Positions 12,131 to 24,888 of a stretch of 64,000 bases of DNA are shown here, piece after piece (positions within the stretch are counted from its first letter, which is position 1; every line of letters starts with the position of its first letter). Below the pieces are notes generated by a model. That model was given only the letters and a program-made list of their open reading frames with translations, made no database searches and was not told the origin of the DNA. The DNA is from Lepisosteus oculatus (taxonomy: Eukaryota; Chordata; Actinopteri; Semionotiformes; Lepisosteidae), in contig NC_090711.1 in assembly GCF_040954835.1 (NCBI RefSeq), positions 3,603,501 to 3,667,500 on the forward strand, written 5' to 3'. Position numbers and translations under genes: made by a program.

Positions 12131-12250
12131 TGATTGGCTGGTGTCTAGTCCTGGGTTTCTCCTGCCTTGTGTGCATCAGTTGCTGGGATAAGCTCCATCT
12201 CCCCCACTACTCTGTAAAGCAGTTAGAGGATTTGTCGCTTATGCATGACT
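12131..12250 (+). repeat. Interspersed repeat family A, copy 2 (3' part only)
   Basis: The order tgattggctggtgtctagtcc, gggtttctcctgccttgtg, gctgggataagctccatc and a final agcagttagaggat matches the 3' half of family A (GGCGTCCTGTCCAGGG ... GGGATAGGCTCCAGC ... GCGGTTAGAAAATGG). Only this part is present. It is a 5'-truncated or eroded copy. Confidence 0.65.
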
Positions 12251-15200
12251 TCGGTTTGTCTGTAACTAACTGAAGCCTTTATCCAAAGACCCTTAATATT
12301 CAAAAAGCGTATAGAACTGTCAAACTTTTCAAAGGTTTTGTCTGAAATGGTGTCATTTCCTCGTCATTCTTGATGGTAAAGGTATGTTTCTGTGTGTGCA
12401 ATAAACCCAGATTTCCCAGGACTGTATACTGAATTCTATATACACAATGGTCGGGAGAGTCCATTCACCCTGGTGTTAATTTCCCTCCCGGTGTCCTAGG
12501 TACACATTTCATAGACCCTCTCAAGACAAGATGCTTTGTCTGCCACAATTTTTTTTAATTCCTGATCTAGAGTAAGCACTTTGTGTGTGAAGCAAGACCT
12601 TCCTTCCTCTGCTTGCAGGAGCAGTGTTGAGCCCAGAATCTCGCACTCCGTTCGGCCGAGGGATCTCAGAGGGCCTGTGGAGTCTCAAAGGAGGAGAGGG
12701 GATGTGATACTGCCAACGGGCTCCCTTGATTTGGTCGTTGCGTCTTTGGTGCAGAAGCTGAGCCGCGAACTGCTGTGAGCAGTCTTGGCGTGCTGTCCCT
12801 TCAAGAGTGAAGTCCGTCAGCCGCATAGAGAGGTCCAGGGAGGGAGGCTGCTGTAGTTTACATGCAGACAGCATGGTGCTCTCTTGGACACATGCCCCTT
12901 AATGTTAAGTACCAGATAGCAGTTAAGAACCTTTTTAGCCACAGTTGATTCAAAGGCGATTTCCTCCATGTACAGCTGTGTCCTGTGCTTTTTTTTTCTT
13001 GCATAGGATTTAGGTAGTCTCCCAGAATGCAGGGAGGGGACTGCACTCAACCACATGAAAGATGCAAGAGAACGCGTGCGTTCACATGTGAACAAGATAA
13101 GCACCCGCCGCAGTCATGTGCGCTCAGTAGTGTAGTGGCGTCCCTTTTAAATGACAAGGAGCCTGGCTGGTTCTTTCCACAATCTTTGATGTTTAGAATT
13201 GATTCAAGCCCAGAAATCACAGAGTGAGGAGCAGGCTGCTTACCAGCCATCTTCTCTCCAGGGACAGTTCTCGATTCGTTGCGAGAAAGTGGGCAAGTAG
13301 TAAGGCTCTGCCGCTTCTCTTGTATTAAAAGGCTGGTTTTTCCTTGGGCCTGTGGCGGCAGGTGCAACTCGCTCCACATTCGTGCCTTTGCATTGCCCTG
13401 ACGTTGCAGTCTTTCGCGATGGCTGCCTGGTTTCCACGGAATTGATTCTCGGATCTTGATTGTAACTCACAGAGCTCTGCCTGGGGAACACTCTTGTGTG
13501 GCACAAAGATAAAAAGTTAAAGTGTTCGAAAAGACAAGCCATAAAGTATTTTAATTACACGTTTCGTCATCCAGCTACCACCCTGCTCAGTCTGGATCTC
13601 CACACACAAGATGTCTCTTTTTATTGAGATGTATTTATGTGAATAAATGCATCATAAAATAAATGCATGTCGGAGCCGTGCTTCTGATGTTTAAATCTGT
13701 TTGCAGTGTTCTGGCATGCAGTATGGTAGACTAAACTGAACCTTTTATTTTTATTTTTTCTATTACTCTCTTTGCTGTTAAAAGGACATCTGACGTCTCT
13801 CCAGATGGAGAGGGATAAAAATGAGCATTCCTAACTTGCAAATCCATTCACACTCTCCTATAAGAAGCCGCTGTCTTTTGTAAGGCTTTGGTTCTCATGT
13901 ACAGTATTACATTTTCATCTGGGAATTAAAGAGCTCAGCTTTCGTTGGACACCTGTGACAAAACTGAGTGATGAAATTCACTGGAAAGCATTTAACTTTG
14001 ATCCCTTTGATCTGCTAAAGATATGACCAATGAACTGCTTCATAGGTGTGCTGTGTATAATTACATACACCAAAGAAACATTTGTGATGTTGTACATTAA
14101 CAAGCCATCACTGCCTTCTCAAAAACGATATGGTATAGAACAAGGAGTTTCTTAATAAAAGCATACTGACCCCTTCCTTTCTGTTTGATTGGCCTACCTG
14201 ACATTTAAGGGCAGCTTGTTGAGGTCTAATTTTATTCACGGCGCTGCAGGTCATCGGAGTGGAATATAGAATGTGTAAAAGCTTCTCTCTTTGTGCTATT
14301 CATATCATTCCCGGTCACATTTCTCTAGAGAGAGGTTACCTCGAGCAGCTCAAGGACAAGCCAAACACTCAGGATCTGCCTGTGTGCATCTGTCTGAGGG
14401 GGTTGAGAAGCACACGTCGGCCTTTCAGACTCAAATTGCGGGAGTTGAATTGAGGTTTCAGCCTGGTTGGACTGTGTGAAGTTCCATTAACAGCCCGTTT
14501 ATGAATGTTAGGGTAATGCTACATTAGTACTCTCTTGGTAGTTTACAGTTCTGGGTCAGCCTATATTTCTCTGTGCCTGTCCTCCAAGTCTGTTTTGTCT
14601 GTCGGACTAGGTGTCCGTCAATCTCTAACCATGCTTCTGGGTGACTGAACCATACACACAGTGTATCTGTGTGGATCCAGTGGTTTAATTTTTGTCTGGG
14701 GCGGTTCTAACGAACCACCAGCCCACTATGAGTGGACTTAAATCTCAAAAATGTATTTAATTAATGATAGTTTTTGGTTCTTCTCCCCCAAAATAGCCTA
14801 ATCTCAGTCTTTTGCAATCCTGATAGAAAGTTAATGCTTTTCTCAAATTTGAAGGTGCACTGAATCATTATGGAACAAATAAGGCTGAATTAATGAGTGT
14901 TATTGTTGCTGTTTTTTTTAATAAATCAAAGCTGGGATCTGCAATCTTGGTCTTAGAGAGCCATGGGTACAATATGGGTAAAAAATAGTAATGTTAAATA
15001 GTTTTGCAAGTCAAATGTTTGGGCTTTTATTTCTGGATATCTAAACTTCAAGAAATAACCTGAGACTCAACTTTCATGCTGTGAATAGGGTTTTCATACA
15101 GTCCTGCTGCTGGATAATGCAATTTATTATCGGAAATCTAGAGGGATTTACTGGAAGTTTAAAATATGACTCGCTAATCCTGGGTTTGGAGGAAGTATGT

Positions 15201-15879
15201 TTATATTTAGCAAGACAGAAGAAAAAGTGTTTTACCTGCCTCTTCTTCTGGATCTAAAAAAACGTCTAGATACATAACCATGTACGGTGAACGAAATATT
15301 TGTTTTGCTTTTTTTGTGGTGTAGTTTTAATTTTTTGTCATTGGCGTATTCTATTTTGAGCCCAGCTGACGTAGCTTCAGGAGACATCTGGTATTATTAG
15401 AAGCAGATTATATACAGCCTGTCTCTGCGGCCAGCATGCAGTTGTGTATTATGCTGTGCCATAAACTCGACAACAATGTCTTAAATTTCAACCTCCAAAA
15501 CAAAAGAAGACACATTTTACCCCTTCCACACTCCATCTACATTCTTCCCGATTTCATTTTCACTTTGAAAAATGCATCACCACAGCATAGAGAGCCACTT
15601 TCTTCAGCTTGACCACAATACAACAGTTTTCTCAAATAATTCTCCCAAAATTCAGATGGACAGTTATGTTGCAGAGACCAATGAAAAATAAGGACTGACT
15701 GCCAATATATCAGTCGCGTCTCTATTCAGTGACCAGTTTGTAAAACACACATCAGAAATCTAGTTCAAATTTTAAGAAATATAGACTGTGCATCCAAAAC
15801 TGGTCTCATAACCTACATCAGAGCATAAGATCACCTTTACTCCAAAATGCTCTGAATTGCACAACACTTCCCTCAAGTG
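12251..15879. other. Noncoding DNA, no gene seen
   Basis: Mostly AT-rich sequence with patches of moderate GC at 12.5-13.5 kb, where overlapping frames on both strands have no recognisable product. No RNA gene or repeat family was identified. Confidence 0.55.
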
Positions 15880-16220
15880 TCATTGGAAAGTTACCTTAGC
15901 GCTGCTGTGATATTTTATGTTATCATCAAATTATTTTTAGTTCACTAATGCTTAATTAATTGTTATGAAATTAAATTAACAGTCAATTACAGCCTCACAT
16001 CTAAACTTCAGCATTGCAATAAGTATGCTTCACAATCATACACTTCCACATGTGAAAGCTGCAGAGGGCTAATTGAGGTTAATTAATAATTAATATAACT
16101 TAAAGTAAAATGCATTAGAGATATTAATTAAAACCTATTATTTAGGGAGGTAATAATTATGTTGCTGTAAACTCAATCTCAGAAGCCCCTCTATCATTGC
16201 AAGCTTTATTTTTGTCAGTG
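15880..16220. promoter_or_regulatory. AT-rich homeodomain-motif cluster, possible enhancer
   Basis: Within about 340 bases there are several TAATTA/TTAATT cores: cttaattaattg near 15951-15962, gtcaattac near 15982-15990, and a run ggttaattaataattaat near 16078-16094 followed by attaattaa near 16123-16131. Such clusters are bound by homeodomain proteins and are common in vertebrate developmental enhancers. Conservation was not tested, and AT-rich background alone can produce them. Confidence 0.25.
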
Positions 16221-16502
16221 ACTTGCACAGAAGGACCAGTTTTCCTATAGTATGAGGAGTCCATAATTTGGTGGATCATACTGTATGTAGCATTGCAAAA
16301 TATATTTTGTGTTTAGGATAAACACCTTGGTTTGAATTAAAACTGTACTGGTGATATCTGTGCAGCTTAAAATGATATGCTATTAATTTAATGCATATGC
16401 ACTCCCTTCTATATCTATTACAATGCCAACATCCCTTTAAAGGAATAATAATAATATAAAACATTTTTCAGAGTGACAATATTGCATGACACCCCTAAAT
16501 CA

Positions 16503-16760
16503 GGTAAAAACATAAGAAAAGTTCTTGCACAATCAAGAGGAAGCCGTTTAGCCCATATAGCCTGTTTTGTTAACAGTTACTTGATCCCGGGATCTCACCC
16601 AGCTTTTTCCTGAAAGAAGCTAGGGTATCGGCTACAACAGCACGCTTGGGTAGCTTGTTCCAGTCTCACAACCCTTAGAGTAGAGAAGTGCCTCTTGTTC
16701 TCAGTTTTAAATGCACCTACTGTAGTTTCCAGTGGATATTTTGGAAGAGCATTTAGAAGT
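16503..16760 (+). repeat. Old interspersed repeat of gar/sturgeon type
   Basis: The order aacataagaaaagttc, aagaggaagccgtttagccc, acttgatcccgggatctc, tcctgaaagaagctaggg, gcttgttccagtctcacaa and agaagtgcctcttgttctc matches a repeat I recall from nonteleost ray-finned fish (aggccattcggcccat ... ttgttccagactctcac ... aagtgcctcct). It is diverged throughout and encodes nothing. It is the best lineage clue in the window, but it rests on memory of the family and not on a search. Confidence 0.65.
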
Positions 16761-18660
16761 CAAGAGCCACAAAACTGTAGCTGACAGGTCAAGAGCTCTG
16801 CATGTGGGAGATCTTTGTCTTAAGAACAAAATGGGATTCAAATGGGATTCATGAAAGGGGGTTCCCATTGGTCCAGGTTGAGTCCTGTAGTCCAGACCTC
16901 AACAGTTCCTGTTTGTCTTGTGCCAGCTCTGACCAGCTTCCCCAGGAACTGGGACACAATTGCCCAGGCTGCGCCATGGTGCATGGGCTTGAGTTGGCCA
17001 GGGTCTCCACACAACTACACCTGCTCCGACGCACTGGGGTCTTCATTTGCCCAGCTGGTGTCTCGCAGCACATAAAACGGAGAAGGGCTCTGCACGTTGC
17101 ATGTTTCAGGGTGAGAGTGTGCGCTGTCCTCACCTCCCCAGTCTCCCCTCTGTTGTGCTGGCACCGGTACTGAGATGATTAACAACTGCAGATTCTAAAT
17201 TGGATCTTCATGAGGGGGGGAACATAACAAGTGACTTTCAGAGTCTTTAAAAAAGATGATTTATGTATGAATTGAAGAAACCCTCTGAAAAATAATCAGC
17301 ATTTGTAAATTACTTGGGCCTGCAGTGTACAATATAGATAAGAGCCACCAGCTTTCTGAGGCGTTTTAGAAAGGGCTATCTACAGATTCAAGTTTTATTC
17401 AAAATGAGCTGTCATTTGGGTTGGTTTCACTGGTTTTGACATGTTTAAGGGGATGCAGAAGGAATAAGTGGAGTTGGCCGGGCTGTATTCTGTGGAGGGT
17501 TCTCTGGAGGGTTAATTCTGCCCCCGAGTGGCACCGGCTACAGAGCAGGAGTGGCGTTATAATGGTTTCGGTGGCAGAGGGCCTACAGTGGCAGGCTGCC
17601 AGGCAGGAGGAGCGCAGCACAGCACAGCGCGGCGCAAGGAAACATATCACTTGTATGATCGGCGAAATCATCGAGCTCAATGACAGATTTGCCCTCTGGG
17701 GCCATATTTCACGGGAAAAGAAAGATGCAGCCAGCCCATTATATTTATTGGTAATTTTTATCAAGGGGATGTCAGTGGAACCCAGTAAGAAAGAGGGATC
17801 TGTGTTCCCTATGATTTCATTTATCTTTAAAATGTGTTAATGTAGGAATAGAGACGGAGGTCTTTGAATCCTTTGGCCTCAGGGGGTTAAGATCTTTAGA
17901 GGAGGTGGAAGGCAGCAGTTCACATAATTCATTTTTGTCTTTTTCTAAAATAATGTGTCTGCTGCATAAGGGACTAGAGGATTTACCTTGAAAAATGTAT
18001 TTCTATGCCGGTTTTGATAGGCTGGGGAAACACTAGAAAACCGAAACTTTGACCTGCCAGCAGGAAGTCTGTCTCGCGAGTGTGTCACAGGCACAGTTCG
18101 CGTGTCTTCTGGTGTGGGGTCCTCCCTTAACTGCTCTGCACGTTTTGTTAAAAGCAGAACAAGACGAAGAACAAAATACTTCAGGGAGAAACAAAAATGG
18201 TAGCTGAAAAGAAAAAAGAAGAAAAGAAGAAAAAGAAGAAAAGGGAAAAAAGGCAGGAAAGGGAGGGATTCGGACTTTGAGGATGAGAGAAATGTGACCC
18301 TCTTTAAAAATATATGGTGTATGTTTAGAATTTTGTTTGAGCTGCTGTGCAAACGTGGCTCCACACCGTGAAATAAAGTGGCACCTGTGACGATTAAATG
18401 CTTGACGGTTTTCAGTGCATTTTCCGAAAAATGTACCCTGTGTGTCAGATTAATTACTGTTTTTTATTTCCAGTTCACAGCAGTACAGGGGTTTAATGAC
18501 TGGTGTGATGACGCCTGACAATAATATATTCATTTGCATGGTTTCAAAAGCAAAATGACCTAGTTTCCTTCACGAATGGGATGTGTCCGTACTGTAAAGA
18601 AAACATTTTATATTTGAAACAAGCAGGAACTATTACAGAAAAAATAGTATGAGGTCTTTG
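16761..18660. other. Noncoding DNA, no gene seen
   Basis: Moderate GC at 16.8-17.2 kb and 17.4-17.8 kb. A plus-strand frame of 139 codons at 17421-17840 is mirrored by a minus-strand frame over the same bases, which argues for chance. A purine-rich A/G tract at about 18200-18270 explains the Phe-rich minus-strand frame there. Confidence 0.5.
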
Positions 18661-18840
18661 TCTTTGATTCTCGCTAAGCTGAGCTCATGAAGAATCAATT
18701 AGTTTATGTACAGCCATTAGGCATTTTGATATTAAAAACTTTTCCTGCTCATTGGTGCCGGAGACTAGGCACTAACTAATTGATTTATTTAATTATAGGA
18801 GACCTTGATGTCAAGTAATTAAGTTTTTCCACTTCTTTTG
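18661..18840. promoter_or_regulatory. AT-rich block with spaced inverted homeodomain sites, possible enhancer
   Basis: ATCAATTAGTT at 18694-18704 is the exact reverse complement of AACTAATTGAT at 18774-18784, 69 bases apart. Each arm has a TAATTG core. Further TAATTA-type sites follow (attaattat-like text near 18790 and gtaattaag near 18825). The block has no simple repeats, as expected of a constrained element, but no comparative data are available. Confidence 0.3.
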
Positions 18841-19097
18841 TTACATTAAATTGCACTGAATCCTTCAGTAGTTTCCCTCTGCTCTCTCGCCAGTAAGGTA
18901 GAAACGAGGAGAACAGTTTGAATTAAGCAGAGCCGTTTTCAGGTGGTGACTGCTGCTGTTTTGCTGTGAGCCAGTTGGCTCTTTGACAAAAACCTTTTTT
19001 GTCCATCTACTGAAAAAAATTGGTAGAAAGTAAAATATGCAGCTTGTGTAGCTTTCAGACTACAAGAAAAATGAATGGCCCTCAAACATTTTTTTAT

Positions 19098-19125
19098 TAA
19101 TAATAATAATAATAATAATAATAAT
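19098..19125. repeat. (TAA)n microsatellite
   Basis: About nine uninterrupted TAA units. This accounts for the Leu run in a minus-strand frame here, which is not a protein. Confidence 0.95.
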
Positions 19126-22100
19126 CTCAATATTTCTGTTGAGATCCAACTGTTTTGCTTCTTATTGTGAACTGGCATTATAACAATCCTTTTTAAGACC
19201 CCTACAGAAAAATTTATTGCATTTGTGACTTTGGTTTATGATTGCCAAGAGCTGAGTAATGACATCCTCAGCAGTGTATAATCACTGTCCTGCACTGCAA
19301 TTAGATTCTCACACTGCTATCACCAGAGTATGCACTGCTTTTGAACAAAGCCTCTCCAACACAGTCGTTTTTTTTTCTCCGTAGATTTTTGCTTAGGTCG
19401 GCATGTATTACCACACACCAGTCTCCAGCACAGCGCGCTCCTGGTTTGATATTGACACAAAGAAAAATTATTAAGGCAAACAAAAGAATGAATGGAAGAC
19501 CTTTTGCCCTGTGTTCTGGAAAAACCAAGTAAAAAATGTTTAATATTTAGCTGAAAGGAATATCTCAATGACAGTGATTGTGAAACAGCCTTAACAGCAC
19601 CGACGCTGTTTCACATGGGAAGTGTGAGCTTTTGACAGAAATGTCAGTTCTGGAGTCACTAATTTCTATGGTACTGGATATGTCTTGTTAATAATAATAT
19701 GCTATTGTTTTTCAAAAATGCTTATTGGGAAAAAAATAATAAGATTATAATATGATAATAAGATCAAGACGAGCGTGTTTTGAATCTAACTGTAGCTTAA
19801 CTTAATCCAGAGCATGCTGAAATATTAAAACACGGGTTTTGGAGAAAATCTGCATTCTTGTTCGTTTGCTGAGGTTCTATAATCTGTCCCTCCAGTTAAT
19901 AGGTTTATCCGAAAGAGATCATTTAGAAATGGACCCAGTGGTTCCACAGTGTGCATCTCCAATGCGAGAACGTGTCGTGTTCATGTTTGCTTGTCTATAG
20001 ATCTGATGTAAAGTTATAAGAAGATGACACCAGGTTTACTTTTAAACTAATCATTGGTACATGGAAAAACCCCAGTGATTTCCTTTAACTCATTACTGCT
20101 GCATCAATTCTCATTACTGGAAGACTCGGGGAATTGCATGAGCCAACGGGCAACTCTGCCTTTGTATTCATCTATCTTGCACGAGGAAGGAGTGGAAAAC
20201 TTTCATTTGCCAACCACTCACAAAGGCGGCTCTAGCTGCCAATGAAAGGTTCAGCCACCTTGAGCTCTTCCTTCTGCAATGACATGCGAGAACTTAATTT
20301 GTTTCGAGATGATACTGTATTACAGGTGTATTCAGTTATTTTTGTTAACATACTCACTGTACATAGTCATTTGACCTTTTGCAACACTCTACCACGTTTT
20401 TTTTGGGGTTTTGATCACCTTTGATACAGATGATCATATACACGACCTGTGGCCTGGATTGCTCATGAACAACTAATACATTCTGAGAGTATGATACTAT
20501 ATCTTTGTTTGGGGACACTTTAGTAATCATGAAGCTGAGGCTGGCAGTTGGACTGCTTTGTGAGTTCAGAATAAGGGGAGTTAAGAATAAGCTCCAAGGA
20601 GCCTATTATTGACTTTGTATTGACTACTATATTGACTATATATACTGTATACTGAGCATATACTATACACTGCCTGATGTGCCTTGGACAGTGTAGTGGA
20701 CAATGCTGCAGCCTTGTACGAATTGGAAAACACAATCTGCCTCCCTTAAGCTGTACAGTAGTTCCCTCCCTTCATGTGTGTTTATCACTATCCGTTCCAA
20801 CCTGGGTGTCACAGGCCTCCCTCCTTTTCAAAGAGCAGACATCTGTCCCGCCTACTTAAAGAGATCGCTCCAGATTACAAGTCATTTCATCGAGTTTTAA
20901 TTTGCATGGTTAATGTCTTCCTTTGGAATTGCGCGAAACCCGTGCCGTAATTAAAGGGCCTGTTTTACAGAGGGAACGTTGTGTGGAAGCAGCAATATTT
21001 AACGCGCAGCAACTGTTGAATTTCTTTTTAATTGAACTGCTAATCAGCAGGTTTCCCAGCCATCGTTCCAGAGTGGAAGAGCCTCTGGGGGTGGGGACGT
21101 TTCTGTTGGGTTTTATATTGCTCGTTAAAACGCAGCCTGTTAAGAACTTGGAAGTACAGTGCAAATGCATACAGTGCATTGTGAAGCTGCTTAACTTGTG
21201 TTTGCTTTGAACTTACCTGCTTTTAAGAAGGCCCCATAGGTGCGATAGAATTTTGAAATGTAGATGGTAGGTCAAGATAAAACAGTCTTGAAGGCTAAGC
21301 CAGTTCCATTTGGCCTTATAGCCCAATGCAGTATTTTACAGTAGCTAATCTTGGCCTGGCCAAGTAATGAGTGAATTGATGCCGAGTGATGAAACCCCCG
21401 AGCGTGGATTGTTCTCACATTTTGATGGTCAGACAATGTATTTTGTAATGCATCAGAGCCTGTTCGCCGCAGACTCTCTGAGAATTATGCGTTTAGGTAT
21501 TATCATTTCAACAGCACTGGACCAGAAAGGAGGGTGGGACGCATTCTAATGCAGCACACTCATTCTCAAGAATTCAGCTTTTTTGATTCCACCAAAAAAA
21601 AACAAAAAAAAACACTAAGTTATAAACTGATACCATCGTTGAAATATTGAAATTATTATCTTTATTTCAGTTGTTGGATGTTCTCTGCAGTACAAAGTCA
21701 GATGCCAGTTAATGTCTGCACAAGTGTCAGTTTCTCAATGGTTGTAAAAGGTGAGCGTTTATATCCTGTACCCTTGTGTCAAGAGCAGAGCAGCTGAGGC
21801 TCCTAGCTTTAATAGGAACTAACTGGTATATAACCAGGGATCATTTTTCAGGACAGGTGTCCTATCCAGCTCAGGAGATCTACTGAATTGGACACTGGCG
21901 GGTCTTAGTTTTACTTTTTTTTTGTCCTTCCACTTATGAATTTGAAACGTTTACATACAACACATCCTGATTGTCACTGCACGTTTGCTATTTTCCGTAC
22001 CAGTCTGTAGTAAGCAGCTGTGTGTTTATCTTTACAGCCTGCCAAATCCCAGACTGCATTGCAAAACCTCGTGCCCACTCCTGACCCCTAAAATGCACAA

Positions 22101-23303
22101 CACCAGTGGTTACTACAAGTACGTCTTGTCCGACAAAATAAAAAACACACAAAACAACAGCGGCAGCTGTAGCACCAGACACCCCGGGCTACTCCATGTG
22201 AAAGCTGTCAGCTCCATATTAACGTTTTGTTGTTGGTAAATCCGGTGGGGTATTTGTACGTAGACAGTGGTTTGGAAGTTTCTCTTGCAAGCACACAGAG
22301 TACTGATGCTCACTTGGGTGCTGCTGCACAGGTGATGTGGAAAACGAGGTTGAGCCGGATGAATTGGGGACCTCCAGCATCGCAAGGGCTGAGACTGTCT
22401 TCTGAAAGGGGTAGGTGCCCCGTGTCCCGTTATATGGCACTGACAAATCCGAGCCCCCATCCTCTTTACGAAAGCAAATAAAAGAGCATAAATGATCAAC
22501 AGCTCAGGTGCCTGTCATAGGCAGAGAGCAGGACTCAGCTGGACTCGTTGGCAGGGAGCAGCTACATCCTCTTCCCCCTTTGAATCGCTGCTAAGACCCT
22601 CCATCGTCGACTCTGCAGAAAGCTGTGTTGTGTTTTTTTGCACCTAGCCTTATTTTTCATGGAAGTCGTGGGACTTGCTGAAACCAGGTGAGAAAATGGA
22701 CGTTAATCCATGCCTGGGCTGATTTAGAAATTCTGAGGCTGTCCCGTACTCTCGTGTGTCCTTGTGGATAGACCTTCATCTTTCCTCATCGTGCTACAGG
22801 AGGCGATAGGGTCAGGAGGTTTGGACCCGTGTTCTGATAAAGTCGGTCTGGCTTTCCCTCGCTGTCTGGATCTGGTGAGGAAAGGATCTGACCTGCTCGC
22901 TGCTCCTCATGCGCTGCCCAGGTGGCGCGACTCCAGCGCCTCTCTGGCCAGGGACAAGTAATGATAAAGATACGGAGCGACCTACTTGTGGCTTGAAGTG
23001 ATGAGCCCCTACAGCAAAAACTCAATTTTTGTTTATGCCGGCGCTTTTGGAGAAATAAAGGATCATCCCAGTGAATGTTAAATGTGGGTTTAACAACTTC
23101 AATAAGAGGGTTACACACTACTTACTGTGATCCACAGTCAGCGTGCAAGCTGTAAGCCCCTGGTTCGCATTAACCTTCCAGATCACAGCAAATAAAGCGG
23201 AGCAGACTTCAGCAGTTTATGAATTGAATTAAATTTATTGATTTAAACCTGCACATGAAAATCAAGAAAGGAATGACAGTTTGTTTATACAAAGGCAGTC
23301 TTC
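19126..23303. other. Noncoding DNA, no gene seen
   Basis: About 4.2 kb of mixed sequence. Short A-runs occur near 21594-21613. Frames on opposite strands overlap at 22.0-22.5 kb without a recognisable product. No exon, RNA gene or repeat family was identified. Confidence 0.5.
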
Positions 23304-23316
23304 CCCCCCCCCCCCC
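23304..23316. repeat. Poly-C run of 13
   Basis: A plain C homopolymer. The Gly run in the minus-strand frame covering it is an artefact of this tract. Confidence 0.95.
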
Positions 23317-23559
23317 ACCTCTTACATGCATCTCCACAAAATCAATGAAGGCAAATGAAAATATGTAAAATGCCTCGTAATATAAATACCCACCTTGATC
23401 ACGTGTGCATGCGTGTGAACGCTTACCAGACACGCACCTACTGTATGTGTTTGCATATGCACAGCTGCTGATCCTCCTGTTAGGGTACACAACGCCGTAT
23501 GGAGACTCGGGAGCGGTCAAGTAGCGAGGTGAAGATTACCGCTATCGCTTTTTCACGGC

Positions 23560-24165
23560 ATTGACCGGGGCTAGAGCACGTAATGGCTCGGGCTCAGCCC
23601 ACCAGTTCAGTGCAGGCGTGATGGATCTGTGGAGATCAGCCATCATCATTTCCCCATCGACAGCGTCTCGCAGGCTGTTTGTCTTCAGCCTGCCGTCTGG
23701 TCGGGGCAGAGCCGCGCGGCGCTGCGTCCCGGGAGCCCTGCTGGCCGCTGGGTGTGGGGGCGATCAATGCACAGCTACAGCTGGTTGAAGGGGACCAAAT
23801 CCATTGAACAGTTGATTTGGTTCCATTTTACCAGCTTTAGCAAAGCATTTTGGGGGATCGGTGCTGGTTGTTGCAGGGAAGGGGGTGAGCAGGCCCTGGG
23901 AAAGGAGAGAAACCTCATCAACTCTTTCTACCAACACAACAGCGCAAGAACAGCAATAATCCCACACTGTGACAAAAAACACATCGGAGGTTATAAATCA
24001 AGAGTGAAATATATACAGCAGTATTTATCACTGGTAATGGTATACCCAAACTTATTCACCAGCAGGCTGCGGATGGTATCTTATCTTCAGGGGTTCCGAC
24101 TTTATATTTGGTGTAGTGGAGGAATTTCAGTTAAAATAAATGATTGTTTTGAGGTACTGGATTAG
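23560..24165. other. GC-richer patch holding the longest open frame, probably not a gene
   Basis: About 23690-23760 is rich in CpG and GC (gccgcgcggcgctgcgtcccg). A 178-codon plus-strand frame starts at 23629 but has no signal peptide, domain or repeats, and its second half runs into AT-rich DNA with ordinary codon disorder. An imperfect inverted repeat (accaaatc ... gatttggt) lies near 23793-23822. I see no promoter or splice structure that would support a gene. Confidence 0.35.
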
Positions 24166-24399
24166 AATTCTTTAAATACACACACTGTACCCCATGTGTG
24201 TGATGCACTATATATATTTTTGGTAAAGATGATCTTCTCAGTGAGTTGTGTATGGGTGGGCATCTGATTTAATAAACCTTTTAAAGGTGTTTTATGTGTT
24301 TAAGACACATTTAAAGAGATGTTGCCGACAGCCAGAACAACAACGGCAACATAAAATATGTTCTGGTGGTGTCGTCTGATTGATAATACTTGAGTAAGT

Positions 24400-24620
24400 A
24401 GTGGCGTTGTGGCCGTAGAGCAGAGTCTCTCTCTGTCTAGACTCGGGCTTGACAGTGACTGAGTCCCCAAGGAGAGCCGACGAAGTTCGCTGGCTCTCAG
24501 AGGGCAAACTGTAACGACTAGAGGAGCGCGCACGCTCACTCAGCGGCTCAGAAGGGAGGCCGCGGATGTGTTTGTGCAGCAGATGGTCGCGCACGGTGAA
24601 GAACAGCAGGTATTACTTAA
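24400..24620. other. CpG-rich patch beside an acidic minus-strand frame
   Basis: The stretch around 24478-24600 holds many CpG dinucleotides (acgaagttcgctgg, gagcgcgcacgctc, ggccgcggatg) in otherwise CpG-poor DNA. It could be an unmethylated regulatory element or the remains of GC-rich coding sequence. The minus-strand frames here are not recognisable. Confidence 0.3.
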
Positions 24621-24696
24621 AAATCGCACCGACTCTCCCAGCACTGAAAACAACTGCTGAACTGACATACTGTAGCTGCGCCGTGATTTCGTTTAT

Positions 24697-24888
24697 TTAC
24701 TCGGGTTGGATCCTGGCAGTTCGAAAAGCCACATGAAAAATGACAGCCATGCAATCTTTTTCTTCCTTATCATTGATAATTGCCAGGACTGCAAATTGCT
24801 CTTCATCTGAACTGCTGTCAGCAAGATCAGTTAGCAGACATTCAGCCCATTCCAATATTAACTCACCCATGCACCGGCCCTGCTGCAT
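24697..24888 (-). pseudogene. Short acidic reading frame, possible relic of a coding sequence
   Basis: A 63-codon minus-strand frame includes LLTDLADSSSDEEQFAVLAI followed by INDKEEKD. An acidic Ser/Asp/Glu stretch after a hydrophobic helix is coding-like and resembles the N-terminal region of some Harbinger-type transposon proteins. No DDE catalytic core or second exon follows. The frame stops and the next 90 bases do not continue it. Chance is still a serious alternative. Confidence 0.15.

Noticed and set aside
14505-14520. Telomere-like word (gttagggt)
   Set aside because: Single short occurrence with no tandem repetition.
17421-17840. 139-codon plus-strand frame with partly plausible residues
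   Set aside because: The opposite strand is open over the same bases, there is no domain, and no splice signals frame a part of it.
18190-18280. Phe-rich minus-strand frame resembling a membrane segment
   Set aside because: It is the complement of a simple A/G-rich tract.
23629-24165. Longest open frame (178 codons, plus strand)
   Set aside because: No domain, signal or repeat pattern. It starts in GC-rich DNA and runs on into AT-rich text, so its length follows from local composition.
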